Shown: positions 9,069 through 17,802 of the stretch, piece after piece
How the letters are laid out: the number at the start of each line of letters is the position of its first letter
Position numbering within the stretch: position 1 is the stretch's first letter
From: Deltaproteobacteria bacterium
GTDB lineage: Bacteria; Myxococcota_A; UBA9160; JAJDAL01
Assembly (NCBI GenBank): GCA_029261875.1
Contig: JAJDAL010000029.1
Span: 1 to 37,068 of the forward strand
Reading direction: 5' to 3'
DNA: 37,068 nt
The notes under the pieces: model-generated
The model's input: the letters and a program-made list of their open reading frames with translations, nothing else
What the model was told of the DNA's origin: nothing
Database searches by the model: none
Program-made: the position numbers and the translations under genes

Positions 9069-9752
9069 CTAACTGATGTAGCCCTTCTGCTCGAGGTAGC
9101 CCACCAGTGCCGCGACGCTTTGCTCGACGGATTGATCATTGGTGTCGAGCACCAGCTCCGGGCTCTTGGGCTCTTCGTAAGGAGCCGATATGCCCGTGAA
9201 CTCCGGGATTTCCCCCTTGCGCGCCTTGGCGTACAGGCCCTTCACGTCGCGGCCCTCACAGGTCTCGAGGCTCGCCGCCACGTAGACCTCGACGAAATCG
9301 CCATCGTTCATGGATGCGCGCACGTTGTCGCGGTCCTCGCGATAGGGCGAAATGAAGGAGGTCAACACGAGGATTCCCGCATCGGTGAAGAGCTTGGCGA
9401 CTTCGCCGATGCGCCGAATGTTCTCGGCCCGATCTTCCGGCGAAAATCCCAGATTGTTGTTGAGCCCGTGGCGAATGTTGTCGCCGTCGAGGACGTAGGC
9501 CGAGCGCCCGCGCTTCACCAATTCCTTTTCCGCCGCCACGGCGACGGTGGATTTTCCGGAACCCGAAAGGCCCGTGAACCAGATGGTGGCGCCCTTTTGG
9601 CCCAAGACGGATTCACGCTCCGCACGCGTCACGTCGCCCACGTGCCAAGTGATGTTCTTACTCTTGCTCTCGCTCAAAGTCTTTCGCTCGCTTTCTTCGT
9701 TGAAGTGGTCGTCTCGATTGAGGTTTTGGGCGGCCCAGCGTAGCGCAATCAC
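9069..9752 (-). CDS. cysC: Adenylyl-sulfate kinase CysC
   Basis: Phosphorylates adenosine 5'-phosphosulfate at the 3' position to give PAPS, for sulfate assimilation or sulfation. The protein has the APS-kinase opening ([15 protein letters not shown]), P-loop GLSGSGKS, the substrate block [30 protein letters not shown] and the C-terminal [15 protein letters not shown]. The GTG at 9752 overlaps the iscS stop (GTGA) and gives 227 aa. A TTG at 9677 would give a protein starting at the usual family position, so the first 25 residues ([12 protein letters not shown]...) may be an extension or untranslated. No cysD/cysN/sat gene is in the window. Confidence 0.92.
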   Translation of the reverse strand: MIALRWAAQNLNRDDHFNEESERKTLSESKSKNITWHVGDVTRAERESVLGQKGATIWFTGLSGSGKSTVAVAAEKELVKRGRSAYVLDGDNIRHGLNNNLGFSPEDRAENIRRIGEVAKLFTDAGILVLTSFISPYREDRDNVRASMNDGDFVEVYVAASLETCEGRDVKGLYAKARKGEIPEFTGISAPYEEPKSPELVLDTNDQSVEQSVAALVGYLEQKGYIS

Positions 9753-10948
9753 CCGCCCCGGCGCGTCTGCGCGACACTTGCGCCCCGCCTGCGCTCGGCC
9801 CGAAGCCCGCGGACGCTGGCGATCACCTGCTCCGCCACCCAGTCGATCTCCTCCTCCGTGTTGCCGCGTCCGATGCCAAATCGCAACGCGCTGCTCGCCC
9901 GCTCGGCCCCACCTCCCAGTGCGAGTAATACGTGGCTCGGTTCGGGCGTGGCGGAGGAGCAGGCGGAGCCCGAGGAAATCGCAACGTCCTTGAGGGCGAT
10001 CAGCAGCGAATCGGCCGTTATCCCCTCGAAGGACAGATTGAGGTTGCCGGGCAAGCGTTGCTGCGGGTGGCCGTTCAGCACGACGCCGTCCAGCCCGGAC
10101 TCGATCGCCGCGCGCAACCGATCGCGCAGTCCCGCCGCCCGGGCAGCGGCTTGCGAGAGCTCCTCGACACAGATTTCGAGGGCCCGGGCCAGACCGACGA
10201 TGAGGGGCACCGCGAGCGTGCCCGAGCGAAGCCCGCGCTCGTGACCGCCGCCGTAGAGCAGGGGTTCGAGTCGAATGCGCGGCCGCTTGTTGCGAACGTA
10301 GAGCGCGCCGCAGCCCTTGGGTCCGTAGAGCTTGTGGGCGCTGATGGAAACCAGATCCGCGGGCAAGCTGGCGAGGTCGAAGGGAATCTTTCCCACCGCT
10401 TGCGCGGCGTCGGTGTGGAACAAGACACCGCGTTCGCGACAGATCGCTGCAATCGCCTCGATGGGCTGCAACACGCCGATCTCGCTATTGGCGGCCATGA
10501 TGGAGACCAGGACCGTCTCGTCGCACAGGGCCTCCTCGACGGCGCTCGGGTCGACCAGGCCATCGGAATCGACGGGAAGCCAGGTGACGCGCCCGCCGCT
10601 GGATTCGTGGGCACGCAGGGGATCCAATACTGCGCGGTGTTCCGTCACGGCCGTGACGACGTGGTTGCCCCGCTTGGCACGCGCGCGCACGACCCCGAGC
10701 AGCGCCGCGTTGTTGCTCTCGGTCGCACCGCTCGTAAAAATGATCTCGCGGGTCTCGGCACCGAGCGCACGCGCAATGCGTTCGCGCGCGTCCTCCACCG
10801 CCGCTTCCGCGCGCCAGCCGAACACGTGGCTGTGGCTCGCCGCGTTTCCGAAGTCGCGCTGGAAATACGGAAGCATGGCCTCGAGCACGCGCGAATCCAC
10901 GGGTGTGGTGGCGTGATGATCGAGGTAGATGGGAAGCTCGATCGACAT
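9749..10948 (-). CDS. iscS: Cysteine desulfurase (IscS/NifS family)
   Basis: PLP enzyme that removes sulfur from L-cysteine as a protein persulfide for Fe-S clusters and other sulfur uses; 399 aa. Visible hallmarks are the N-terminus [25 protein letters not shown], the HTDAAQ cofactor site, the PLP lysine in [12 protein letters not shown], the [12 protein letters not shown] block and the persulfide cysteine Cys330 in [15 protein letters not shown] on a group-I style long loop. Twenty-eight bases separate it from the erpA/iscA gene upstream, and it overlaps cysC by GTGA downstream. No iscU or nifU scaffold gene lies next to it. Confidence 0.95.
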   Translation of the reverse strand: MSIELPIYLDHHATTPVDSRVLEAMLPYFQRDFGNAASHSHVFGWRAEAAVEDARERIARALGAETREIIFTSGATESNNAALLGVVRARAKRGNHVVTAVTEHRAVLDPLRAHESSGGRVTWLPVDSDGLVDPSAVEEALCDETVLVSIMAANSEIGVLQPIEAIAAICRERGVLFHTDAAQAVGKIPFDLASLPADLVSISAHKLYGPKGCGALYVRNKRPRIRLEPLLYGGGHERGLRSGTLAVPLIVGLARALEICVEELSQAAARAAGLRDRLRAAIESGLDGVVLNGHPQQRLPGNLNLSFEGITADSLLIALKDVAISSGSACSSATPEPSHVLLALGGGAERASSALRFGIGRGNTEEEIDWVAEQVIASVRGLRAERRRGASVAQTRRGG

Positions 10949-10976
10949 GGTTCTCGAATGCGGCGCAAGCCCGCCG

Positions 10977-11309
10977 CTAGGCGCTAAAGGATTCGCCGCA
11001 ACCGCATGTGGACGATGCGTTCGGGTTTTCGATCTTGAACCCGGTCGCCATTAGCGAGTCTTCGAAATCGAGCGTGCTGCCTGCCAGATAGAGCGCGCTC
11101 TTTTCGTCCACCACGACCCGGACTCCGCCGGCCGCGATGGAGGCGTCGGTGTCCTTTTCGCTTTCGTCGAATACGAGCTGGTATTGGAGGCCCGAGCAGC
11201 CTCCGCCCACAACCTTCATCCGCAAGGCGTGAGATTCCGCCTTGCCCTCTTTATCGAGCAGCGCCTTGATGCGGTCGGCGGCTGCGTCGGTCACGTTTAC
11301 GAGTGCCAC
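10977..11309 (-). CDS. erpA: A-type iron-sulfur carrier protein (ErpA/IscA family)
   Basis: Small carrier that delivers Fe-S clusters to apoproteins, 110 aa. The three conserved cysteines are present: Cys38 in [13 protein letters not shown], and Cys102 and Cys104 in STCGCGESF. The sequence [16 protein letters not shown] fits A-type carriers; ErpA versus IscA cannot be settled from sequence alone, so the symbol is tentative. The GTG start has an excellent ribosome-binding site (AGGAGG, 5 bases away). It precedes iscS on the same strand and the two likely form one Fe-S/sulfur unit with cysC. The 82 bases upstream are AT-richer than the surroundings and could hold a promoter, though no clear -35/-10 pair is seen. 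Confidence 0.93.
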   Translation of the reverse strand: MALVNVTDAAADRIKALLDKEGKAESHALRMKVVGGGCSGLQYQLVFDESEKDTDASIAAGGVRVVVDEKSALYLAGSTLDFEDSLMATGFKIENPNASSTCGCGESFSA

Positions 11310-11391
11310 GTGAACCTCCTTGGGCGCGGTAAGTAATTGAAATTTCGAACCATTTTCTTCTTCGACAAACTACCTCAGGCCTTGAGGGCCT

Positions 11392-12132
11392 TCAAGCGGC
11401 CGCCGCTGGCTCCAACAGGACGAAGACCTCCAAATTCCCCTTGGGGCCCGCTAGCCGGCTCTCCGCCTGTCCCACCTGCTCGTAGCCGAGCTGCGCGGCG
11501 GCCTCCACGACCCCGGCGACGGCCTGTGCGCGGAGTTCCGGATCGCGCACCACGCCCCCCTTGCCCACCTGGCCCTTTCCCACCTCGAACTGCGGCTTCA
11601 CCATCACGAGGATTCTCGCCGCCGGCGCCAGCGCGTGGAGCGCCGGAAGCAGCAAGCGGACGGATATGAACGAAACATCCACCGTGATGAGATCCACGGG
11701 CCCCTCGATGTCACCGGGCCCGAGGTGCCGCGCGTTGGTGCGCTCGAGCACCCGCACCCGCGGATCGCGGCGCAAGACGGAATCGAGTTGACCGTATCCG
11801 ACGTCCACACAGCAAACCCGCAGCGCCCCGGCTTGCAACAGACAATCCGTGAAACCGCCGTGGGCCGCGCCGATGTCGAGACACGCCAACCCGGTCGGGT
11901 CGAGGTCGAGGTCGCGCAGGGCGCCGGCGAGCTTTTCTCCCCCGCGCGAAGCGAAGGCCCGCGTCTCGCCGCGAACCCGCACCCGGGCCGCATCCGCCAC
12001 ACGGGTGCCGGGCTTGGTGGAGAGGACATCGTCGACGAGCACCCGGCCGGCGCGGATCAGGGATTCGGCGCGACTGCGCGTGGGTGCCAGGGCGTCGGCG
12101 ACCAAACGTTCGTCGAGTCGGGTGCCCTTCAG
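11392..12132 (-). CDS. tlyA: TlyA family rRNA 2'-O-methyltransferase, CTG start proposed
   Basis: S4-domain plus FtsJ-type methyltransferase that methylates ribosomal RNA; about 246 aa. The S4 RNA-binding domain (TRLDERLVADALAPTRSRAE, then LIRAGRVLVDD) is followed by the SAM-binding core (CLDIGAAHGGFTDCLLQAGA), ITVDVSFISVRLLLP and MVKPQFEVGKGQVGKGGVVRD. The first ATG/GTG/TTG is the TTG at 12105, which falls after the conserved R-L-D-E-R of S4. The frame is open upstream without another standard start, and a CTG at 12132 overlaps the dxs stop as CTGA, giving M-K-G-T-R-L-D-E-R. I therefore place the start there. Confidence 0.88.
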   Translation of the reverse strand: MKGTRLDERLVADALAPTRSRAESLIRAGRVLVDDVLSTKPGTRVADAARVRVRGETRAFASRGGEKLAGALRDLDLDPTGLACLDIGAAHGGFTDCLLQAGALRVCCVDVGYGQLDSVLRRDPRVRVLERTNARHLGPGDIEGPVDLITVDVSFISVRLLLPALHALAPAARILVMVKPQFEVGKGQVGKGGVVRDPELRAQAVAGVVEAAAQLGYEQVGQAESRLAGPKGNLEVFVLLEPAAAA

Positions 12133-14039
12133 GATTCCTTCCGATTGGCCGCGCGGCCGCGCAGCAAACCGCGAACCGTGGCCGCAATGCCATCCGCATC
12201 CAATGCGAGTTCGGCGTAGATCTGTGCGGTATTGCCGTGCTCGATCAGGCGATCGGGGATCGCGAGCGTGTGGACGGGGACGTTGACACCCGCTCGAGCC
12301 AGGGTTTCCAGGACCGCGCTCCCAAAGCCCCCCATGCCCGAGTGGGCCTCGGCGGTCACCACCGCGCCACAGCGCCGGGCGAGGTCGGCGATGCGGGTGG
12401 TGTCGATCGGCTTCACGAAGCGCGCGTTCACCACCGCGACCGAGATGCCGTCGGCGGCGAGTTGTGTAGCGGCTTCGAGGGCGGGGTGAACCAGCTCTCC
12501 CACCGCCACCACCACCGCGTCGTCGCCGTCGCGCAGCAGTTCGGATTCCCCCACCGGAATGTTCTTCATCTCGGGATCCAAGGGGACGCCGAAACCGCTC
12601 CCGCGCGGATAGCGAACGGCCGCGGGACCGGGATGTTCGATGGCCGTGCGCACCATGTGGCGCAGTTCATTTTCGTCCTTGGGCGCCATGATGACGATGT
12701 TGGGCAGCGTTCGGAGATACGCGAAATCGTAGAACCCCTGGTGGGTGGCACCGTCCGCCCCCACCACACCCGCCCGATCGAGGGCCAGGGTGACGTCGAG
12801 ATTCTGGACGCATACGTCGTGTACCACCTGGTCGTAGGCGCGCTGAAGGAAGGTCGAGTAGATGGCGGCCACGGGCTTCATCCCTTCGGTGGCGAGCCCC
12901 GCCGCAAAGGTCACCGCGTGTTGTTCCGCGATGCCCACGTCGTAGAAGCGATCGGGAAATCGGCGCTGGAACTTGTCGAGGCCGGTTCCCCCGGGCATGG
13001 CGGCGGTGATGGCCAGGATGCGCTCGTCCTCTTCTGCCAGCGCGATCAGCGCTTCGGCAAACACCTTCGTGTAGGACGGCGGGCCCGGCTTCGACGGCGC
13101 CATCTTGCCGGAGGCAATCTCGAAAGCGGAAACCCCGTGGTAGGTGAGCGGGTCGCGTTCCGCGGGCTCGTAGCCGTACCCCTTGGCCGTCAACGCGTGA
13201 ATGAGAATCGGGCCGTCGCCGTTGGCGAGCATCTCCTTGGCGTTCTCGAAGGTTTCGAGCAGCACTTCGATCCGGTGCCCCTGGAGGGGACCCACGTATT
13301 TGAAGTTCAGCGCCTCGAACAGCAGGCCCGGCGAGAAGAAGACCTTGAGCGACTCCTCGGCCTTCTGCGCCCAATGCAGCATGTCGCCCGGCATGGTGCC
13401 GAGGAACTCTTTGGCCCACCCCTTCATGCGACGAACCATGGGAGCCGAGAGTTTGCGCGACAGGTAGGACGACATGGCGCCGACGTTCGGTGAGATCGAC
13501 ATCTCGTTGTCGTTCAACACGACGATCAAATTGTTCTGCTTGAGCGCCCCGGCGTGATTGAGCGCTTCGAACGCCATTCCGGCCGTCATGCCGCCGTCGC
13601 CAATCAACGCGATCGCCACGTTGTCGCTGCCTTTGTGCTGCAACGCGCGCGCGGACCCGAGCGCCGCCGAAATGGACGTTCCCGCGTGGCCTGCGCCGAA
13701 GTGATCGTAGGGCGATTCTTCGCGTCGCAGGAACTTGCCGATCCCACCCTCTTTCCCGATCTCGTCGAACTGCTTGCGGCGGCCGGTCAGGATCTTGTGG
13801 GGATAGCCCTGGTGACCGACGTCGAGGATCAAACGATCGTTCGGCGTATCGAAGACGTAGTGGATCGCCGCGATCAGCTCGACGGCCCCCAGACTCGAAG
13901 CCAGATGGCCCCCGGTACGGGAAACGCGATCGACGATCTCCGAGCGAAGCTCATTGGCGAGCTGGGGCATCTTCTCCCTGGGAATCCGCCGCAGGTCCTC
14001 CGGGAAATTGACCTGGTCCAACAACTCGCGATTGCTCAC
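12129..14039 (-). CDS. dxs: 1-deoxy-D-xylulose-5-phosphate synthase
   Basis: Thiamine-diphosphate enzyme that condenses pyruvate and glyceraldehyde 3-phosphate, the first step of the MEP isoprenoid pathway; 636 aa, normal length. It shows TGGHLASSLGAVEL, DVGHQGYPHKILTGR, the TPP-binding GDGGMTAGMAFEALNHAG, the DNEMSISPNVGAMS block, the central transketolase domain (AITAAMPGGTGLDKF, FDVGIAEQHA-like YDVGIAEQHAVTFAAG) and DRAGVVGADGATHQG. The frame extends to an ATG at 14063, but GTG 14039 overlaps the ispA stop (GTGA) and gives the usual N-terminus (NRELLDQVNFPEDLR). Its product feeds the enzyme encoded by the preceding ispA. Confidence 0.97.
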   Translation of the reverse strand: MSNRELLDQVNFPEDLRRIPREKMPQLANELRSEIVDRVSRTGGHLASSLGAVELIAAIHYVFDTPNDRLILDVGHQGYPHKILTGRRKQFDEIGKEGGIGKFLRREESPYDHFGAGHAGTSISAALGSARALQHKGSDNVAIALIGDGGMTAGMAFEALNHAGALKQNNLIVVLNDNEMSISPNVGAMSSYLSRKLSAPMVRRMKGWAKEFLGTMPGDMLHWAQKAEESLKVFFSPGLLFEALNFKYVGPLQGHRIEVLLETFENAKEMLANGDGPILIHALTAKGYGYEPAERDPLTYHGVSAFEIASGKMAPSKPGPPSYTKVFAEALIALAEEDERILAITAAMPGGTGLDKFQRRFPDRFYDVGIAEQHAVTFAAGLATEGMKPVAAIYSTFLQRAYDQVVHDVCVQNLDVTLALDRAGVVGADGATHQGFYDFAYLRTLPNIVIMAPKDENELRHMVRTAIEHPGPAAVRYPRGSGFGVPLDPEMKNIPVGESELLRDGDDAVVVAVGELVHPALEAATQLAADGISVAVVNARFVKPIDTTRIADLARRCGAVVTAEAHSGMGGFGSAVLETLARAGVNVPVHTLAIPDRLIEHGNTAQIYAELALDADGIAATVRGLLRGRAANRKES

Positions 14040-14884
14040 TCCATCCTCCGCACCGAATAACACGCCAACGCGCGCAGCGCTTCGCCCTCGACCCCTAGAT
14101 CCTCGACCTGCGCCAGCCCTTCGTCAAGGAGGCGCTCCGCTCGCTCACGAGCCGCGTCGGGGCCCAGCAAACCCACCAGAGAACACGCTTCCCCAGAATC
14201 GCGATCTAGCCAATCGTCGGCGATCTGGAAAGCGACACCGACCGATGTAGCGAAACGCCCGAGCTGCGCGAGTGTTGCCGCATCGGCGCCCGCCATACGA
14301 GCCCCGCTGGTCACGGAGGCGCGAATCAGAGCGGCGGACTTGCGCCGATGAATCGATTCGACGTGCGCCGCGGCCTCGGGATTCGTTGCCACCCGATCGG
14401 CGACGTGAAGATCGTCGTATTGGCCTCCGACCAGCTCACGACAACTGGCGGCGTGGGCCAACTCGGCCACACAGGCCAGCCCGCGTTCCGGCGGCGTCCG
14501 TTCCGCCACCACGCGAAAGGCCTCGGCCAATAGCGCGTCGCCCGCCAGAACCGCCACGTTCTCGCCGAATGCCTTGTGGACCGTCGGACGCCCGCGACGC
14601 AGGTCGTCGTCGTCCATACACGGCAAGTCGTCGTGGACCAGGGAATAGGTGTGGATCAGCTCCACCGCGCACGCGATCGGAAGCACGGAATCCGAATCGC
14701 CCCCCACCGCCTGTGCGGCCGCAAACGCGAAAGCCGGGCGCAGGCGCTTGCCGCCGGGAAACAACAGGTGACGCATGGCGCGGTGGAGCGTCTCCGGCGG
14801 TTCCGTCAGCGACGGAAGTTCCTTCTCGAGCGCTTCGTCGACCCGTTGCTTGGCCCGGGAAAGGTATGCGTGGATATCGGTCAG
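14036..14884 (-). CDS. ispA: Farnesyl/geranyl diphosphate synthase IspA, CTG start proposed
   Basis: Short-chain trans-prenyl diphosphate synthase joining isopentenyl and dimethylallyl units; about 282 aa. It contains GGKRLRP, the first aspartate-rich motif DDLPCMDDDDLRRG, ELVGGQYDD, and the second motif DDWLD (the usual DDILD with Trp and Leu). The first ATG is at 14776, yet the 36 codons before it translate to a typical IspA N-terminal helix (LTDIHAYLSRAKQRV, then DEALEKELPSLTEPPETL). No ATG, GTG or TTG exists in frame upstream. The CTG at 14884 overlaps the xseB stop (CTGA) with GGGGA six bases before it, and is the best start. Confidence 0.93.
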   Translation of the reverse strand: MTDIHAYLSRAKQRVDEALEKELPSLTEPPETLHRAMRHLLFPGGKRLRPAFAFAAAQAVGGDSDSVLPIACAVELIHTYSLVHDDLPCMDDDDLRRGRPTVHKAFGENVAVLAGDALLAEAFRVVAERTPPERGLACVAELAHAASCRELVGGQYDDLHVADRVATNPEAAAHVESIHRRKSAALIRASVTSGARMAGADAATLAQLGRFATSVGVAFQIADDWLDRDSGEACSLVGLLGPDAARERAERLLDEGLAQVEDLGVEGEALRALACYSVRRME

Positions 14885-15159
14885 GAGGATTCCCCGTCGG
14901 CGGAAGCGTCGAAGGGCTCCTCGCCGCGATCCGAAAGCACTTCGATGCGGCGTTCCGCACGCTCGAGTTCCGCGGCGCAGCGGCGCGAGAGCGCGACGCC
15001 CTGTTCGAACACCTGCAACGCGGTTTCGAGGTCGAGGTCCCCGGTTTCGAGCTGGTCGACCGTGGATTCGAGCTGTTCGAGGGCCTCCTCGAAGGAGACC
15101 TCGGAGAGAGCATCCGAAGCACTGGGTTGGGCGCCAGCTGCCTTTTTGCGCGCGGCCAT
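14881..15159 (-). CDS. xseB: Exodeoxyribonuclease VII small subunit
   Basis: Small helical subunit of exonuclease VII, which degrades single-stranded DNA from both ends; 92 aa. The core SFEEALEQLESTVDQLETG followed by DLDLETALQVFEQGVALSR is diagnostic for XseB. The N-terminal 20 residues are Lys/Ala-rich (MAARKKAAGAQPSASD) and the C-terminus is acidic, both variable in the family. ATG 15159 is 9 bases after the xseA stop, and the stop overlaps the proposed CTG start of ispA. The xseB-ispA-dxs order is common in Proteobacteria. Confidence 0.96.
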   Translation of the reverse strand: MAARKKAAGAQPSASDALSEVSFEEALEQLESTVDQLETGDLDLETALQVFEQGVALSRRCAAELERAERRIEVLSDRGEEPFDASADGESS

Positions 15160-15168
15160 GGGAGCAGG

Positions 15169-16410
15169 CTAACGCGTTCGCGTGACCGAGGCTTCCACTT
15201 CGCCTTCGGACAGACGAATGTCGAGAGAATCGCCCGGCCGCAGGTCACCGCTTCGGCGCACGATCTCTCCCGCGGCATTGCGGACGATCGAAAAGCCGCG
15301 CCCGAGTACGCGCAGGGGCGACAGGGAATCGAGACGCCCGGCCAGGGCCTCCACCCGGGCGCTCTGGGTGCCGTGGTTCCCCCGAACCGCCGTCCAAAGG
15401 GCGCGGTCGAGGGCTTCCAAGCGGATGCGCGCGCCGGCCAGACGCGCAGCGGGCGCCAAGCGCCGCAGCGCCTCGCGCTGGGATTCCAGGCGCTCGGCCG
15501 CTCGGGACCAATGCAGGCCGACCGCTGAAACCAGGCGATCCCGCCGGGACTCGATCCGAGCCGCCACCGCCACACGGTCCGGAACCGCGCGCGCGGCGGC
15601 ATCCGACGGCGTCGCCGCCCGCAGGTCCGCCACCAGGTCGCAAATGGTGATGTCCGTTTCGTGCCCCACGCCGCATGCGATCGGGGTCCGGGCCGCCGCC
15701 ACCGCGCGCGCGAGACGCTCGCTATTGAACGGGCGCAGGTCCTCGGGCGAGCCCCCGCCGCGCACCAGCAGAATCACGTCGACGTCCTTCCCATCGAGTG
15801 CTTCCAGGGCCGCGGCAATTTCTTCTTCCGCGCCTTCGCCCTGGACTCGCGTGGGCGATATCAGGATGGGAATTCCTGGAAAGCGAGCGCCGGAAATTTT
15901 CAGAACGTCGCGAATGGCCGCACCGTCCGGCGAAGTGACGACCCCGATGCGACGCGGAAACTCGGGCAGATCGCGCTTGTGCGACGCGTCGAACAGCCCT
16001 TCGGCTTCGAGTCGAGCGCGCAGCTGCTCGAAGGCCAGCTGCAGAGCCCCCACACCCTGGGGTTCCACCTGGCGCACGACCAATTGGAGCTCGCCCCGCG
16101 CTTCGTAGACCGTTACATCCGCGTAGACGAGCACCTCGAGTCCGTCTTCGATCTCGAAGGGAATGCGGCGGGCGTCGCCGCGAAAGAGTGTGGCGCGCAT
16201 GCGCCCGCGATCGTCCGCCAAACTGAAGTAGCGATGTCCGGATGCGGGTTCGCGCAAATCGCGAATCTCACCGGCGACCCAGACTCGGCCGACGTGGTCG
16301 TCGAGCAAACGGCGCAGGCCCGTGACGAGATCCGATACCCGAAAGATGCGGCGCTCGGTTTCGATTGGAAGCGCGGACCTGTCGCTTTCGACGACCAGTG
16401 GGGACCTCAG
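15169..16410 (-). CDS. xseA: Exodeoxyribonuclease VII large subunit, CTG start proposed
   Basis: Large subunit of exonuclease VII; about 413 aa. It has the N-terminal OB-fold (VWVAGEIRDLREPASGHRYF), the catalytic domain with FPRRIGVVTSPDGAAIRD, LLVRGGGSPEDLRPFN and CGVGHETDITICDLVADLRA, a coiled-coil region and the C-terminal VLGRGFSIVRN. The first standard start is TTG 16308. However, the preceding codons encode IFRVSDLVTGLRR, which lines up with the E. coli N-terminus (IFTVSRLNQTVR). A CTG at 16410 overlaps the upstream protease stop (CTGA) and no ATG/GTG/TTG is available in frame, so I place the start there. Confidence 0.93.
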   Translation of the reverse strand: MRSPLVVESDRSALPIETERRIFRVSDLVTGLRRLLDDHVGRVWVAGEIRDLREPASGHRYFSLADDRGRMRATLFRGDARRIPFEIEDGLEVLVYADVTVYEARGELQLVVRQVEPQGVGALQLAFEQLRARLEAEGLFDASHKRDLPEFPRRIGVVTSPDGAAIRDVLKISGARFPGIPILISPTRVQGEGAEEEIAAALEALDGKDVDVILLVRGGGSPEDLRPFNSERLARAVAAARTPIACGVGHETDITICDLVADLRAATPSDAAARAVPDRVAVAARIESRRDRLVSAVGLHWSRAAERLESQREALRRLAPAARLAGARIRLEALDRALWTAVRGNHGTQSARVEALAGRLDSLSPLRVLGRGFSIVRNAAGEIVRRSGDLRPGDSLDIRLSEGEVEASVTRTR

Positions 16411-17783
16411 GGGATCTGAGTCGCGATGGCGGGATTGCCCGCATTCTGGCGGCGCTCGCGGAGCTGTTCGAAATACGTCCAGCTCTTCAGCACTTCCATG
16501 GCGCGCGACAGCTGCAAGTCGTTCTGCGGATCGTCGTCGTCGGATACCGATTCGTCGGAATCCGGATCCGCCTCTTCCTGGGTGAAGTGGCGCTCGAGGT
16601 CGCGCTCGCGAATTCGGCGCGGACGGTCGTCCGCTTCGGGTTTCGGAATCTCGCGCCGCTCGACGATGATGTCCGGCGCAATGCCCACTTCCTGAATGGA
16701 GCGATCATTGGGCGTGTAGTAGAGCGCCGTCGTGAGTCGCAAACCGGATCCATCCTCGAGGGGAATGATGGTCTGCACCGACCCCTTGCCGAAAGTCGGC
16801 GTCCCGAGGACGAGTGCGCGGTTTTGATCCTGCAACGCGCCGGCCACGATCTCCGATGCGCTCGCACTTCCGGCGTTGACGAGAACCACCATCGGATAGG
16901 CGGATTCGGAAGCTTCTTCGTGGGCGCGGAAATCCTGCCGTTGACTCTCGAGGCGGCCTTTGGTGTAGACCACCAGTCCGTCGGTCAGCCAGGTATCCGC
17001 CACCTTGACCGCCTGGTCGAGCAGACCGCCCGGGTTGTCGCGCAGATCCAACACCACGCCCTTGAGTTCACCGGAATTTTCTTTCCTCAGATTGGCGAGG
17101 ATGTCGTTGAGATCTTCGCCCGTGCGCTCCTGGAACGCGCGGATGCGAACATATCCGTAGCCGGGTTCCAGCATACGACCGTCCGTGGATTCGATCTTGA
17201 CGACGTCGCGCACGATCGAATAGGGCTGCGGGGACTCGAATTCTTCCCGGTGAATCCGAATCGTGACTTTCGTGCCCTTGGGACCCCGCATCAAACGAAC
17301 CGCTTCGATCAGCGTCATGCTCTTCGTGGACCGGCAGTCCTCGCTCCAATCCTCGGGTTTTTCCGTCGGGCAAATGGCGACGATCTGATCCCGGGCGCGA
17401 ATCCCGGCGCTGTGGGCCGGCGTTCCATCGATCGGGGACACGACTTCGATGAATCCATCCCGTCGTTTCGCGATTTCGATTCCGAGACCGGCGAACTCGC
17501 CCCGCGTATCGATTTGCATTTCCTTGTAGATCTCGGGCGTGAGATAGGAGGAGTGGGGATCCAGCGCCTCGAGCATTCCCCGCACCGCACCCTGGATCAG
17601 CGCCCGTTCGTCGATGGGCTCGACGTAATTCTTGCGAACCAGGCTCAGGACGTTGGTGAAGAGGTTGAGGTCTTCGTAGCGCGTCGCGGCATAGGAGCCG
17701 AAGGTGCCCGAAAGCCCGAGCACCAGGGCCGCCACGGCGACACCCGATCCAAAGGGTACGAGGAAGCGAAATCGATTGCGCAT
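16407..17783 (-). CDS. ctpA: C-terminal processing protease (S41 family, PDZ)
   Basis: Periplasmic serine protease that trims or degrades envelope proteins from their C-termini; 458 aa. A signal or anchor helix (RFLVPFGSGVAVAALVLGL) is followed by the N-terminal helical segment (LDPHSSYLTPEIYKEM), a PDZ domain (GLGIEIAKRRDGFIEVVSPI) and the S41 catalytic core with LDLRDNPGGLLDQAV, the nucleophile in NAGSASASE and the catalytic Lys in TPTFGKGSVQ. An acidic stretch (DPDSDESVSDDDD) precedes the end. Start ATG 17783 has GGAGG four bases upstream; the longer frame to 17930 lacks support. It is 119 bases after envC and overlaps xseA by CTGA. Confidence 0.94.
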   Translation of the reverse strand: MRNRFRFLVPFGSGVAVAALVLGLSGTFGSYAATRYEDLNLFTNVLSLVRKNYVEPIDERALIQGAVRGMLEALDPHSSYLTPEIYKEMQIDTRGEFAGLGIEIAKRRDGFIEVVSPIDGTPAHSAGIRARDQIVAICPTEKPEDWSEDCRSTKSMTLIEAVRLMRGPKGTKVTIRIHREEFESPQPYSIVRDVVKIESTDGRMLEPGYGYVRIRAFQERTGEDLNDILANLRKENSGELKGVVLDLRDNPGGLLDQAVKVADTWLTDGLVVYTKGRLESQRQDFRAHEEASESAYPMVVLVNAGSASASEIVAGALQDQNRALVLGTPTFGKGSVQTIIPLEDGSGLRLTTALYYTPNDRSIQEVGIAPDIIVERREIPKPEADDRPRRIRERDLERHFTQEEADPDSDESVSDDDDPQNDLQLSRAMEVLKSWTYFEQLRERRQNAGNPAIATQIP

Positions 17784-17787
17784 GCGG

Positions 17788-17802
17788 CCTCCTGCGGGGA
17801 GG
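17788..17802 (-). promoter_or_regulatory. Hairpin over the ctp ribosome-binding site
   Basis: On the minus strand CCTCC (17802-17798) can pair with GGAGG (17792-17788) across a 5-base loop. GGAGG is the ribosome-binding site of the protease gene. The stem is only 5 bp, so the effect on translation may be small. Confidence 0.3.

Noticed and set aside
11370..11392. Intrinsic terminator between tlyA and erpA
   Set aside because: AGGCC and GGCCT can pair around a short loop, but the stem is 5 bp, overlaps the coding end region and has no T-run.
14881..16410. Sequencing errors as the explanation for missing standard starts of ispA and xseA
   Set aside because: Both frames are intact across the junctions, all neighbouring genes are unbroken, and three separate junctions show the same CTGA geometry, which random errors would not produce.
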